Positions 34,123-45,810 of a stretch of DNA of 64,000 bases are shown piece after piece. The translations under genes were made by a program, and so were the position numbers. A model generated the notes under the pieces. It made no database searches and was not told where the DNA came from. It saw nothing but the letters and a program-made list of their open reading frames with translations. The stretch is from the NCBI GenBank assembly GCA_905250025.1, contig CAJNOJ010000142.1, positions 130,602 through 194,601 of the forward strand, given 5' to 3'. The number at the start of each line of letters is the position of its first letter. The first letter of the stretch is position 1. This DNA is from Adineta ricciae. Its lineage: Eukaryota; Rotifera; Eurotatoria; Adinetida; Adinetidae.

Positions 34123-35288
34123 TATCCTCACATACATATGTTGTTACCAATGAATTAATTTAAATGTATACAATAAACTTACTATAAGAAGCCCAAATTA
34201 TTAAGGAGATAAATATATGACTGCACGAAAAATCCATAACAGACGTTTTGTTGGTAAAAGTAATAAATCAAACGGCGCAAATAAGAGCATATATATAGCT
34301 GAATAATTCGATCACTGTTTATCCACAACTTCCGTTCGTCTTTAGTAATCATAAAAGAAATTTCCAACAAAACACACTGTTTGATGACTCAGAAGTCAAT
34401 GTGTGTTCTCTTTTCTGGGAAAAAACCTATTTAAACGGTTTTTACCAACATGTACTCGAATAATCTCTCGACTCTTTCTCTAAGGGTGTACTTCTTTTCT
34501 TAAAAAGAAAATGAAAACCCCACATATCGAAAGGGAGAAAACGAAGACCAACATACGAACGAAGACTAGTCATATGCCCATATGAGAAAAGAAAGGAAAG
34601 CGTCATACGTCTTAACATATGATCTATAGATATTTGATAAAGAGCGGTAAAAATCTTCTTATCAACACGTTATACTAATCAGAACCTACATGACTCTGTG
34701 ACGCAGTAACGTCAATAAGATGTCTCTCTTCTATAAATGCCATTCTTGTTCTTTCTTTCTTGGAAATATCTTGAAGGAATATTTCGTGTATTTATATAGT
34801 CCTTATGGAATATTCTCACGATATACTTCCCCGTGACTCCATATATATAATTCAAGATTTGTCTATTTCATTGTTAATTTTCATTTATTTTCAAAATAAG
34901 AATTCCATTCACTACAAGACATGACATGCTCACTAAAGAGGATGAACGCATCTTGTTTCATAATCTAAGTGTAGATTTTATGTTGAGGAAAAGTCTAGAC
35001 TGTACTAAAATTGATTACATTTCAAATCGAAGTCGTTTGAGAACAGATCTAATCTTTGATTCTATGTAATAGACATGGCAGAAAAAAAAAGTAAACGATT
35101 GAAAATCCAGGTGTGGTAGAGTTTTATTTTATGACATTCTTCTTCCGAGGAAAAATTTTGATTAATCGATTAATGCACACATTTAAAATTCGAAGAAAAC
35201 CTTCTCAACAAGGCAATCACTGAAGCTTGATGTAAATCATATATTCTAAGTAAGTAAAGAAGAAATTAAATTACATGAAAATACAATA

Positions 35289-36329
35289 TTATGATTTCGA
35301 GTTCAACGTTTCTTTTATCATTGTTGCCACTAATTCATCTAGTGATATACCAGAAGTTTTTGCCATGTACGGAATTCCACCTCCACCATCGAAAGAACAG
35401 TACAAACCAGCTTCTATGAACCAAGGCTCTCCACTTGGATCGATTCGAAAGTCGAATGCACTATAATGACGACAGCCTAAGGCGACATGACACTTCTTTG
35501 CCACGTCTTGAACCTTTTGGGTGACGAGATCGTTAGAATCGACAATCCAGTATCGCGCACCGTAGTCTTTTGGCCAACCAAGAAATTTCCCATTAGCATC
35601 TAACTCCGGAAACTTTTCAACATGAGTTCGTACTGGTCGCTCATGCGGGTCGATTGAATATTCTTCAATAGGCAGAGAGATGAGCTGACCGTCTTTAACG
35701 ATGATACCGCAACGCACTTCTCTACCGGGTGGAATAAACGTTTCGACAATAACCTTGTCGGCCTGTTCAAATGCTTTTTTCAAAGCTGTATCATAGTCAC
35801 TAGCATCTTTGACAAGAGTCATTCCTAGAGAATTATCGCAACAAGTCGGTTTCACAATTGCTGGAGGTGGAATAGTCGGTACATCTCCGTGACGTAATAT
35901 CTCACCGAAAGGTACTTTGACTCCAGCCGCAGCAACGATTGCTTTCGTTTTATCTTTATGAACTGCGATTGCCATGACTTCGGCCGTATTGCCCATATAA
36001 GGAATCTTTAACATATCAAATAATGCACGATACTGAGTCATTCCAGGAATGCAATACATGTGTGGCATAACCAGATCAATTTTCTGCGTCGTTATAAACT
36101 GTATAGCTTCAGCTAGCGACATCGGCTTGGCGGCGTCAAAATCTTTTTCGTTCAGTGTTGCAGGAAATCGCCATTGACCATCAACCGTTACCACTGCAAT
36201 CACAAAATTGTGCAACAATGGCACATATGGTGCCATATTCAAATTACATTGAGCATTTCGGTATGACAATCCATAATAAAAATCGTCGGATGGCGAGCCA
36301 GTTACATGAAGGATGCGATATGTTGTCAT
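35289..36329 (-). CDS. ATP-grasp ligase, D-alanine-D-alanine ligase-like (copy 2)
   Basis: Intronless, 346 residues, the counterpart of the copy 1 gene, with about 20-25 amino-acid differences by eye and no indel. The ATP-grasp loop (I-V-K-P-T-C-C-D-N-S-L-G-M) and the R-E-V-R-C-G strand are unchanged. The same E-A-G replaces the metal-binding E-x-N, so this is an ancestral trait of the gene and not a mutation of one copy. The open frame in both copies suggests both are under selection, though several changes sit in otherwise conserved stretches. Confidence 0.85.
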   Translation of the reverse strand: MTTYRILHVTGSPSDDFYYGLSYRNAQCNLNMAPYVPLLHNFVIAVVTVDGQWRFPATLNEKDFDAAKPMSLAEAIQFITTQKIDLVMPHMYCIPGMTQYRALFDMLKIPYMGNTAEVMAIAVHKDKTKAIVAAAGVKVPFGEILRHGDVPTIPPPAIVKPTCCDNSLGMTLVKDASDYDTALKKAFEQADKVIVETFIPPGREVRCGIIVKDGQLISLPIEEYSIDPHERPVRTHVEKFPELDANGKFLGWPKDYGARYWIVDSNDLVTQKVQDVAKKCHVALGCRHYSAFDFRIDPSGEPWFIEAGLYCSFDGGGGIPYMAKTSGISLDELVATMIKETLNSKS

Positions 36330-37342
36330 GTCGTATTTTCCCCTAGACAGTGTCGTTGTTCTTATTGATTATACAGCATATAGAAAAATTCTCTTTTACT
36401 ATGTTATTACACGGACTTGATCTTGGTTTGGTGCACTCTTCGAGAAGAGGTAGGTGACAGAGTAAAACAGAATACGCTGTTCTTTTCACGATGATATTTA
36501 TAACGAGAAGAAACGAAGAAAAATATAGTTTTTTTTTATTTTTGTGCAGTAGCGACAATCGAAAAAAAGATCTCAACAGTGTATAAAGGAAAGGAAGAGA
36601 AAAATAACGCGCGTGATAGAAAAATCGTATCATCAGATGCCAAAACCAAATAGAAAGAATAAATAACTGAACGATAGGAGATAAAAACTAGAGATGTCGA
36701 AATAAAAGATGCAAGAAACTGTTTCAGAAATTGGTTTCGATTTCAGTGATGAAAAAGGGAACAATTATCCATCGACACAAGTTTTGTTATTTTAAACGGT
36801 TTTATGCTCTTATTCATATTGATGTTTAGCTATGATCAAAACAGTTCACTCTTCAAAATGAACAGTACTTGCTCACATGTAATAATGTTTACTATTTTGT
36901 TAAATTAATTACGATAATAAATTTCTTTTTTTATTAACGACGCAATAAGTTTTTTTTTCTTTTCCTTTTCTTTATGGGCGAGAGTGAAGTAAGGACGTTC
37001 TTCTCTCCACGTGTTTAGTATATTGTTGTCGTAGTTTTTACCTTTCAAGCACAGTGTAATAGATAAAAATGTAGGTTTCTTCATCCGTGAAATTTTCTGT
37101 TCTTATTTATTATGCGTTGCTTTTGCTCGAAAATTGTCCTTGCTTAGGATATATTACTGTGATTTTCTCATGAGACAGATATGTATTTCTAATCTCGTTT
37201 ATTTTTTTAGCTTTATCACAGTTCAACTATTGTTACACGATAATAAACGTCATTCTTTGATAGTTTGACAACTCTTTAAATGGGCAAGATGAGATTCATT
37301 GGTCTCCTATGCCGTATGTGATATACATTCATGATGTTTATT
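36330..37342. other. Divergent intergenic region, copy 2
   Basis: Counterpart of 13476-14472 with small indels, for example an extra piece near 37163-37188. No gene seen. Confidence 0.5.
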
Positions 37343-39450
37343 ATGAAAAGAGTGATTACTCGTTTTTCAGTTTGTGGTTCGATCATGGTGATCACTGACG
37401 GATTGATGATTTTACCTCAGCTGGATGACGAGTCTCTTAACGATAAGGAACGCATGATATGTAATGTCATTGTTCGAGCTGTACATGATCTGCATGTTTA
37501 TCAAAAGAAGTCCGTGCAGGAGATTAATGTGTATTTGGATGCTGACTGTAAAAAACTTGTAGATGAAGATCTCGTCGATCAGGTCAGTTCGCTGACACAT
37601 GTTTTCCTGGATGATGTTTCAATCACTGTGAATTTTAGTGTCATGAAATGGTAACTGAAAATGGCGCACAGATCTACGAATATGTGAAGAATGGCATCGT
37701 AAGTTTAAGAGGAATTGTGACGATGATATTGTTCCAACCATCGTCTGTAACAGGAAATGTCTCAAATCTGCCAAAAAATCAGCGATTTCAATGAAATAGA
37801 TCTTCCATACAGTGACGACGACGAGAACAACTATGATGGTAAAACTCAAGTAAGATGACTTTTCGTTGAATTTTTATATCGTACACACTTCTGTTTGAAG
37901 TGTTCACGTCAAGGTAAAGACAAATGTCAATGCTGTAAAATCCATGTTTTCAAGCGGAAAATGCGCCTCCGTCAAATTGTCAAACAGATCGCTCGAAAGC
38001 ATCTTCGCATGTGTAGAAAATCTCGTCGAGCACTCCGCTGCCGTTTTTGGGTCCGAGAACGGGAACGCCATTTCCTGAAGAAAATTGAAAAGATTTGTCC
38101 GTGTACTATTTGTACGCATCTTGGCTATTGCAAGAAAAGAACCGAGGGTAATAATCTCTCAAATGTCGATCTTTTCGCTAATCAATCATCGCTATTGCTG
38201 GAAATGTTACTTGACCAACAATTGGACATATTTTTTAGCAAGAATATTTGTAGTAACTTCGAATTATTGCAGACAAGTTGTGTTCAGATTGCCGCATCGG
38301 TTGATAGCCGTCATTATGGCAAAGTTCACATGGCAATGCTTCGAGATGATATAACATGGATTGAAAAAGATCTTCAAAAGACCATACAATCGATCAACGC
38401 CGATACCAACACCAAGCCATGCAGTACATGTAAAGATACCGTTCAATTATCCACCAACTTCTATACCAAGAATTTAGTAAGTGTCATTTCATTTTCAGAA
38501 AAACAGACTTCACATAGAAATTGTTTTAGGGATTGGTGCGTGATACGTTGATGAACATTTGTGGACAATGGTCATCGAAAGAAGATTGTCAAGACGTTCT
38601 GGACAAACAATTTGATGATGTTAAGAATTATTTGCATACATTGAAAGCAGATAAAATCTGTGCAGTTAAACACCATTGTACGATGAATGTCAATGATAAA
38701 TGTGCTGCGTGTGTTCAACGGTTTCAACCTCGCAAAGATACAGCTAAGAAATTAGTCGATCATTTTGCATCGTATCTGCCCACTCTGTGCACAAAAGCAG
38801 CCGCTTCGCAATGTTTACAATTTGTCTCGGAAGTCACAGCTGAACTTCGTTCATTCATCGACGATTTCGATGTTCAGAACGCTTGTCTAGCAATGGGCTT
38901 TTGCGATGGGAATACTGCTCAAGATTTAGATACTTATGAACGTGCATACGTAGAAGTCATGAAGAACGATGTGTGTTCAATGTTGGAACCTTACGAAAAA
39001 CTTTGCGAAAAAGTTATTCAAGGTGACAATCTTGACACCGAAGAAATTAGTTTTATCGCCAAAAGCATGGAAGAATTCTCTTTACGTTGTGAATCTTCCC
39101 CGGATGAAATTGTTTCGAGCGTGGTGGATGCTTCCGAGGGAAAAGACAAATGTCAATGTTGCATCAATCACGTCATTCAGAAGAAGAAGATTATTAAAGA
39201 ACGCATTGCCAAATATGTCGAACATATGAAAGAACTATGCAAACGTTGTCCAGCACGGGAAAAATGCGAACGTCATTGGGACGAAAAGAAGGCTCGGTGG
39301 GATGGTAAAATAGATAAGATCTGCCCTAAAAGAGCCTGTATTCATATGGGTTATTGTACTAATACACATCCATTCGGACAGTCATTACCATTTCGCATTG
39401 GTACTACCATTCTTCAACCTGAAACTGAAAAGAAAAAAACAATGGTTTGA
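37343..39450 (+). CDS. Multi-domain saposin-like secreted protein (copy 2)
   Basis: Five exons with the same lengths as copy 1 (240, 60, 96, 576 and 921 nt): 37343-37582, 37639-37698, 37754-37849, 37901-38476 and 38530-39450, all phase 0, 630 residues. Signal peptide, the twin K-D-K-C-Q-C-C motifs and all the cysteines I compared are kept, and most substitutions are conservative. Preservation of every splice site and frame in both copies argues that the protein is functional. Lipid binding is inferred from the saposin-like pattern. Confidence 0.75.
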
Positions 39451-39826
39451 AGAGCCATGGCGGACCAAATCATAAACTCAATTCAAAATAAAATATACTC
39501 AATTTAACCAAGATTGCTTTTATCATATTCTTTATCTACTTAATCTCATTTTTCTCGCATTCATTCATTCATTGTAGACATGCTTTGTAGTTACTACGAC
39601 ATTTTCAAATCGATTCAGAAAAATTTTCTTTGTTCTCATAAGTGATCCTTTGTCTTCATTTCACTATATTCGAACTTAACTAAATAAATATTATATGAAA
39701 TGGCAATAGTTCGTTTTTGCTTTTCTTAATCCTTCAATATTTCGCAATTTCTTCTGCGGTGGTATATATACTTGAGAGTGAGTGTGTGTTGTTGCGAAAT
39801 TTTGTAAGAGTAAGAGACATCGCGAT

Positions 39827-40582
39827 ATGAAGATTATTTCTCTTGTCCCATTGGTACTCGTATTTCAATGCACAACAATCAGTGCTCAGACGACTGGATC
39901 CATCTCAGCAACAAGTGAGCCTTACGTCGAAAATCCTCCTCCAAATCCTCCTGTGTATCCTCCAAGATGGACAGCAACTGCACATTTTCAATTTATAAAC
40001 ATGACGAGCAAGAAACCTGCAGGTTCTGGCATCTTATATCAAATTATTGATTCACCCAATCAAAAATTTCGAGCTGATGATCTCTATTTTGCCGGAACAT
40101 TTCCTTCTCCATACGACACAGTTTTTACTTCATCGGAGCCATCTAACACGTATCAGTACTATGCAAATGTCACCTCGGATGGAGTATTCTGTATTACATA
40201 TCCAGGCAAGCCAACAACACTGTCACAAAATTGGGTAAAAGATTTCTGCTTGTACAATTTGACACTCTATTATGGAACAACAAAAGCCTATCGATGGAAC
40301 TGTGCTACTGATGTTGTGTTTTGGTTTATTGATACGGCAGCTGATGATGGACGCCTGATTTATCAGCATACTTTACCACAGCCGTTCTTTGATGTCTATC
40401 AATACCTATGGTTCACAAATTATACTGTGGTCGCTGAAGAATTTGATCCAGCCATCTTCGTTCCACCAAAAGGATGGAATTGTGAACGTCGGCAAACCAG
40501 TGGAGTCGTAAAATATACTTTTTGTGCAACACTGCTATTTATTTCTGTGCTGTTTTTCGTTCTTGAAAATATGGACGGTTGA
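39827..40582 (+). CDS. Secreted or membrane-anchored protein, LolA/ependymin-like (copy 2)
   Basis: Counterpart of 16958-17719: 251 residues, signal peptide M-K-I-I-S-L, P-P-N-P-P linker, F-D-P-A-I-F-V-P-P-K-G-W-N-C motif and hydrophobic tail. It ends two residues earlier than copy 1 because the stop comes after M-D-G. The Met at 39827 is aligned in both copies, whereas upstream in-frame codons differ. Confidence 0.6.
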   Translation: MKIISLVPLVLVFQCTTISAQTTGSISATSEPYVENPPPNPPVYPPRWTATAHFQFINMTSKKPAGSGILYQIIDSPNQKFRADDLYFAGTFPSPYDTVFTSSEPSNTYQYYANVTSDGVFCITYPGKPTTLSQNWVKDFCLYNLTLYYGTTKAYRWNCATDVVFWFIDTAADDGRLIYQHTLPQPFFDVYQYLWFTNYTVVAEEFDPAIFVPPKGWNCERRQTSGVVKYTFCATLLFISVLFFVLENMDG

Positions 40583-40931
40583 TCCTGATTACTAAAAAAG
40601 GCACTATGCGTTTTCACACGAACAGTCTTCATTTTGTGCATGCTTGAAAGCTATAAGACCAATGAACTTGACGCTCCCGCAATAGATTTTTGCCGAATGT
40701 TCACATTTCTCATCGCATCCGAACAAAAATGCTTAGTGCATACTGCATGAATAAAACTATAAAAAGAGCAAAATCTCCAGTAAAGTGTCCGTTGATACAA
40801 ACATCAACAACGCTCTTTTATTTTATGAAAACACGAGATAAAGGGAAAAAAATATGTTATTCATATGACATCTGGTGACTGAATACATACAAGTAATTGA
40901 GACCATATTTTTCTTGCACATATTTTCCATT

Positions 40932-41705
40932 GAGTGATGTCATAATATCATTACCCCGGGTATCCGTTTAAAAATCGACAACAGTATACTCAGAATCCGG
41001 AGGAATTTGATCGAATTTGGTCGATACCCGGCGGGTAACGAGATGGATACCCATGGCTGTATCCGTAGAAGCTGAGGAATTTGATCGAATTTGGTCGATA
41101 CCCGGCGGGTAACGAGATAGCAACTCGTGACGGTATCACTGGCAGCACGGGAAATGACAATCTAGAACGAAATGTAATTCGGTACTTTAAGCCTTAGTTG
41201 CCGAACTAGAGTGAATAAAAGAACGAACCACTCGTCGCTGAACCACTTGTTGAAGTGGAAATTGGAAGAGGCTTTCGTGCACACACCAACCTTCTTCCCA
41301 ACACTCGCATGTTGTGATGCGCCCACTGACGACACCCTCACCCTCGTCCACACCCTCCCCTACACCCTCATGTTGTGATGCGCCTACTGACGACGCCCTC
41401 ACCCTCCCCTACACCCTCATGTTGTGATGCGCCTCCTGACGACACCCTCACCCTCACCCACACCCACACCCTCACACCCACACCCTCTGGGGTGACACAG
41501 TTTGGTTATCGGGTATCGAGATTGTCCGACCAAATTCACTCAAATTCCTCACGTTCCGGAAGATACAGTTTGGTTATCGGGTATTGGGTATCGGGTATCG
41601 GGTAATGGGTAACGAGATCGGCTGACGAAGTTAGTTTAGTTATCCTACTGGGTATCGAGACGTTCAGCTCTGGATACCCAGGGTAATGATATTGTGACAG
41701 CTATG
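40932..41705. mobile_element. Non-autonomous hAT-like element, 774 bp, 8-bp TSD
   Basis: The 8-bp word TTTCCATT stands on both sides (40924-40931 and 41706-41713) and occurs once in copy 1 (18054-18061), where the element is missing, so this is an insertion with a target duplication. Its ends are imperfect inverted repeats sharing TGTCA-AATATCATTACCC and GGGTATCC. An 8-bp duplication is typical of hAT elements (also P and Merlin). The interior has no transposase: it contains a 45-bp direct repeat (41000s and 41075s), a C-rich minisatellite and GGGTATCGGG-like words. Confidence 0.85.
41309..41500. repeat. C-rich minisatellite inside the hAT-like element
   Basis: Three units beginning CATGTTGTGATGCGCC (41309, 41370, 41419), each followed by CTGACGAC and a run of CCCTCACCCTC words, then a CCCACA/CCCTCA tract. 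Noticeably more GC-rich than the flanks. Confidence 0.75.
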
Positions 41706-42091
41706 TTTCCATTAACAAAATATTCATGTATATTTGTTTTTAATTCATCGGAGGCTGTCAGTAATCGTTATTTAGACATTTGTTCATACTTTTTCTGTTA
41801 ATTGATATAACTAATTCCTTGATAAATCACGCACGAGAAGCGGTATGAGTATATCAGCCAATTGGTCTTTTCTCCATCTTCATGCTACCTACGTAGCGTT
41901 TCTTAGAGGTCGTTATAGCCCAATATACTCATTAGTTTTTTGGAAACTGTCTAACGTACATTTATCACCGTGGTTTGCATTTGTATTCCTTTTTGAATTT
42001 CTATCAATTCCAGAATTCTTCGACGGAGTTGACTTCACCATTGCATATCTCTTGGAAACAGTGTTATATGACAAGTTTATCAAAGATTTGA

Positions 42092-43096
42092 TCAAAAATG
42101 AACATGTATGAAGTTGATTAGGAATACAAAACAAGAAAATGTCGAATAAATGCTCGAAATAGTTTGCATGAACTGGATCGACGTAGCAGTTGATGGTGTT
42201 GGTTCGAGATCGGAGAGTTCGGGTATATTCTCCATCATCCAAGAAAGATAGGCGCTTACACGTAAAAATACAGTAGGTGATCGCGGTAAACCACAGCCCC
42301 ATGCATACGATGTGATACCAATGAGATACCAACGGCTATCCGATGGATCTTGTATCATCAATGGCCCACCCGAATCGCTCTAATTTTCAGAAAAACAATC
42401 AAATATTCATTATGATCTGAAGCTGACACTTACTCCACACGTTCCATAACCACCTTCGAGACGTCCAGCACAAAGTTGCAATGATGTATCCATAATTAAC
42501 GGCCCTTGATCAGTCTTGGTACACTCCGGTGACGAATTATTTAACAATTTCAGAGTGACTTCTTGTAAAGTGAGAGATAAACTAGTGGCATTCGAGCTCG
42601 TCATACCCCAACCCAACGTTGTTGTGTTCATTTCATCGTTGATATTCAGATTTTCTGGAAGAAAAGGGAGACAGATGGTTTCAAATAGCTCTTCTGTATC
42701 ACGTTCCAACTCAAGAACAGCGAAGTCATAAATGGTCTGAGAAAAGTCGACTGTTGATGTATAGTTTGGATGACGATATATTTGTTTGACAGGAGAAACA
42801 AAATGATCTGTATCATTCAAATAATGAAGACCAATATGTACCTGATATTGCCAGGGGAGAAATAGATAAGTACAATGTCCAGCTGTCAGAACAAATCTTC
42901 GATGAATTAGTGATCCTCCGCAGAGATGTTGAGGAACACCTTGTGCTCGCAAAGATATCATCCATGGCCAACTACCAATGGACGACTCAACACCGCCGGC
43001 TATTCTGAACTTTGGTTGCATACCACAATTAGACGCATTGATGAATGAAACAAACGTAGATAGTACGATCCAAAGAATTAGAATAAAACTTCTCAT
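42092..43096 (-). CDS. Chymotrypsin-type serine protease, C-terminally anchored (copy 2)
   Basis: Exons 43096-42434 and 42379-42092 join in phase 0 to 316 residues. Signal peptide, R-I-A-G-G activation site, His/Asp/Ser triad and the Gly at the specificity position are as in copy 1. The hydrophobic C-terminal tail ends four residues earlier. Both copies look active. Confidence 0.85.
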
Positions 43097-43123
43097 AAAA
43101 ATGCTTTTTTTTGTTGTGTGCAA

Positions 43124-44117
43124 TAGTATAGAACATGTGATGAAGAAAAATTTGCATGTATATACGTATATATAAGTGTCAATATTGATTTGCTGTTCTT
43201 ATCATCGACGTTAGTCATTTTCTCCGAGTGTTCTTTTTTTGTTCGTTCTACAATCACTCCATATGCTATATAGAATGAAAGAATTTCCTGTTGCACATAA
43301 ACTACTACATAAATCAGAACGTCCGATTGAAACGAGGTTGTTTTCCGAAAAGAAACTTGTGCACATCTAGTTATCATATTTTTGCTCTACTAAAAATAAA
43401 CTCAATTTGTTTCGTCATTAATTCATAAACAGATATGTACATTCTCTGAAGTGCTTTCTTTCCAAGAACAATGAAACTTTGATAAAATCTTTCATCGAAA
43501 GGCGTATTTTTTCGTCACTTCATCTGCTCCTTTCGCCGAATGAAAGATAAAAGATAACGAAATGATGTAGATCAACAAATATTTGTTGTTCTTCTTTCAA
43601 GTAAATCATCTGTTGACTTCGGCTAAGCTTGTCGAAGAGGAAGTAAAACAGTACGATGATCTCCAAATGATAGAAGTGCCACAGCACACAGCCAGCAACG
43701 TCCTCGACGCTATAGTAGTGTGGTAAAGATGCGGATTTTTAGACTACTGTAGAACGAGAAGAAACTCTTCAAAATATATCATATAGTCAATGAGAATTCT
43801 TTGAGCAGTACGGCGCAAAACGGAAAATTGTTCTATGATAAACAACAGAAGATGATGGCTTAACCAATCAATCCAGCAGGTCGACTCACTCGACGAAACT
43901 CTTGCAATCCGAATTCATACACATATTCTCCGACCACACTTGAATGTTACGGTGTATGTGTATGAGTCAAAAATGTTAATGGATGTCAGATTCAGGCTAT
44001 TATTACGTTACATGTTCGATGAATGGACAAATTTGGACGAGCCTGCATGCAGTATGTTCTTCATTCATAAGCTCAATATAAACTGTGTTGTAATGATCTA
44101 GGATCACCTTGTTTACC
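43124..44117. other. Intergenic within copy 2
   Basis: Counterpart of 19443-20440 with indels, for example near 43630 where a stretch present in copy 1 is lost. No conserved frame seen. Confidence 0.4.
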
Positions 44118-44234
44118 ATGAACAAATGGTGGATTTTGACAACGCTGTGGTTGCATGATAATCTGATTTTATTTGGTAGTCTGCTGGTTCTTGTGATTAT
44201 AAAGAGAAATCGAGATCTTTATGCAAGAAAATAA
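44118..44234 (+). CDS. Possible 38-aa membrane peptide
   Basis: ATG after TTTACC, then M-N-K-W-W-I-L-T-T-L-W and a hydrophobic run ending in K-R-N-R-D-L-Y-A-R-K and TAA. The pattern of one hydrophobic helix with a basic end fits a tiny single-pass protein or the last exon of a larger one. In copy 1 the eleventh codon is TGA, so the frame is broken there. Weak call. Confidence 0.22.
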   Translation: MNKWWILTTLWLHDNLILFGSLLVLVIIKRNRDLYARK

Positions 44235-44683
44235 TCAGATGTAGCTCTCACTTTTGAATGGAATATATTGAAAAAGCTTGAGGGTAAATTCAGTCGTACG
44301 TTTTCTTTGCTCCCTAATCACCAGTAAGAACATCTTAATAACCATCGTCATTAACAACAATAACATTTTCCCGAGTATATTTGAATCATTGCGAAAGCAG
44401 TTGACTGAAAGTCCATTTAGACCATAACTACTGTAAATTTCTTGGATATAACAAGAGAAAAAGTGTGTATATGAATATTCGTTTTAATTGTAAATTCTGT
44501 ATGAAGAAGAACTTCAATGAAAGTGATATTTTACTGAATATTTCCTCTTCGAACAAAAGAAGCCTGTCAGGCAATAATATCAGAAAATTTTGTCCGTAAA
44601 AAAGTCTCAACCATGGAAATAAAAGTCATTCTGTGATGAGTAGCGAAGAAAAAACTTCAGCCAGTAAATACCATGTAGTCAAA

Positions 44684-44908
44684 TCACATTGCTTTGTAAG
44701 CAGCGATCAGAATTATCGTAATAACAAAGCCACAAATGAATATGCTGAACGCTGTTAGTAAACTAGACCAAATAAGATAATCTAATGGTTGTGGGGGTTT
44801 TTGTGTTGCAACTGGTACTGGTGAATCGTCGGATTGTGATAAAGAATTGACATGTCTTCTTGTGGGAATTTCAGATGCAACTGCTGTTTGCTCGTAGTCA
44901 GAACCCAT
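44684..44908 (-). CDS. Small single-pass membrane protein, 74 aa (copy 2)
   Basis: Same length as the copy 1 gene at 20907-21131. The membrane segment and the P-P-Q-P-L-D-Y-L-I-W-S entry are almost unchanged, while the polar N-terminal half has five or so substitutions. That contrast is what selection on a membrane span would give. Function unknown; a relation to CD225/dispanins is only a guess. Confidence 0.5.
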   Translation of the reverse strand: MGSDYEQTAVASEIPTRRHVNSLSQSDDSPVPVATQKPPQPLDYLIWSSLLTAFSIFICGFVITIILIAAYKAM

Positions 44909-45377
44909 TTTTTTTCAAACAATGTTATACGGTTGCACGCTACGCGGAGAGGAGAGAAAAAAATAATGAAACATGTGCGATGTGACTATACTCAATCATG
45001 CATTGAAACACACACATATGTTCGAAAGAGAAAGGAATGATGCATATATTTTATTTATACTTTTGTATTACATTCGATTTGAAAGAAAGATATAAACTAC
45101 GGATAAAAAGATTTCCTTTGATGCTGACCACCATTCAGTTAAGTAATCCATCGCTCTTAGATTTCGTTTTGGATCTGTTTACAAAGTGCTTTAGTTTGGT
45201 TCGGTGGTACTTTATCAAGCTGATTAGCAACAATATCATAACGACTTTTCTATTGGTTATGAAGCTGAAAATGCATTCATCAACTACGTCAACGAGTTTT
45301 CATATTCAATTCCTAATTTTTGTTCGACTATTAATCTTTATGCTACGCATATATTCAGAGTGGTTCTCAATCACCTT

Positions 45378-45569
45378 ATATCAAATTGTATGAAATCAAC
45401 AAATGATGTCTGGTTACCATTGATGGGCTATTTCATCTCATTTATCCCTCCGATGTTTACATTGATCCTGTTCATTGTTCCATCGGAACATTATAGAAAA
45501 CAATTTACCAAATCCGTGAAGACAATACGAAATACGGTTGCATCCAAAATACTACTCAAGCAAAATTGA
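45378..45569 (+). pseudogene. C-terminal remnant of the LDLR/EGF GPCR (copy 2)
   Basis: The last 63 codons of the receptor (I-S-N-C-M-K to L-L-K-Q-N), covering the end of TM6, TM7 and the tail, sit directly after the region matching 21598 of copy 1. Everything between is gone. The junction shares the word TTATA with both parents. No promoter or start belongs to it, so it cannot make a receptor. Confidence 0.85.
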
Positions 45570-45810
45570 ATGCTTAATTAAAACGAAAACAAACTTTTTC
45601 TCTTATTACACACGTATATTTAAACTTGAAAGTTAGAAGCAAAAAATCATTTGAAATAGTGATGTCCGAAGTACGAGATGAATATTTGGTAATAATTTGA
45701 GAGAGAAGAAACGATAGAAACAATCTTTTTCTAATACTAATACCAACTTATGATTATCGAAATATATATTGATTAGATAATATCTATTTTTTACAAGAAA
45801 AATCTTTATA

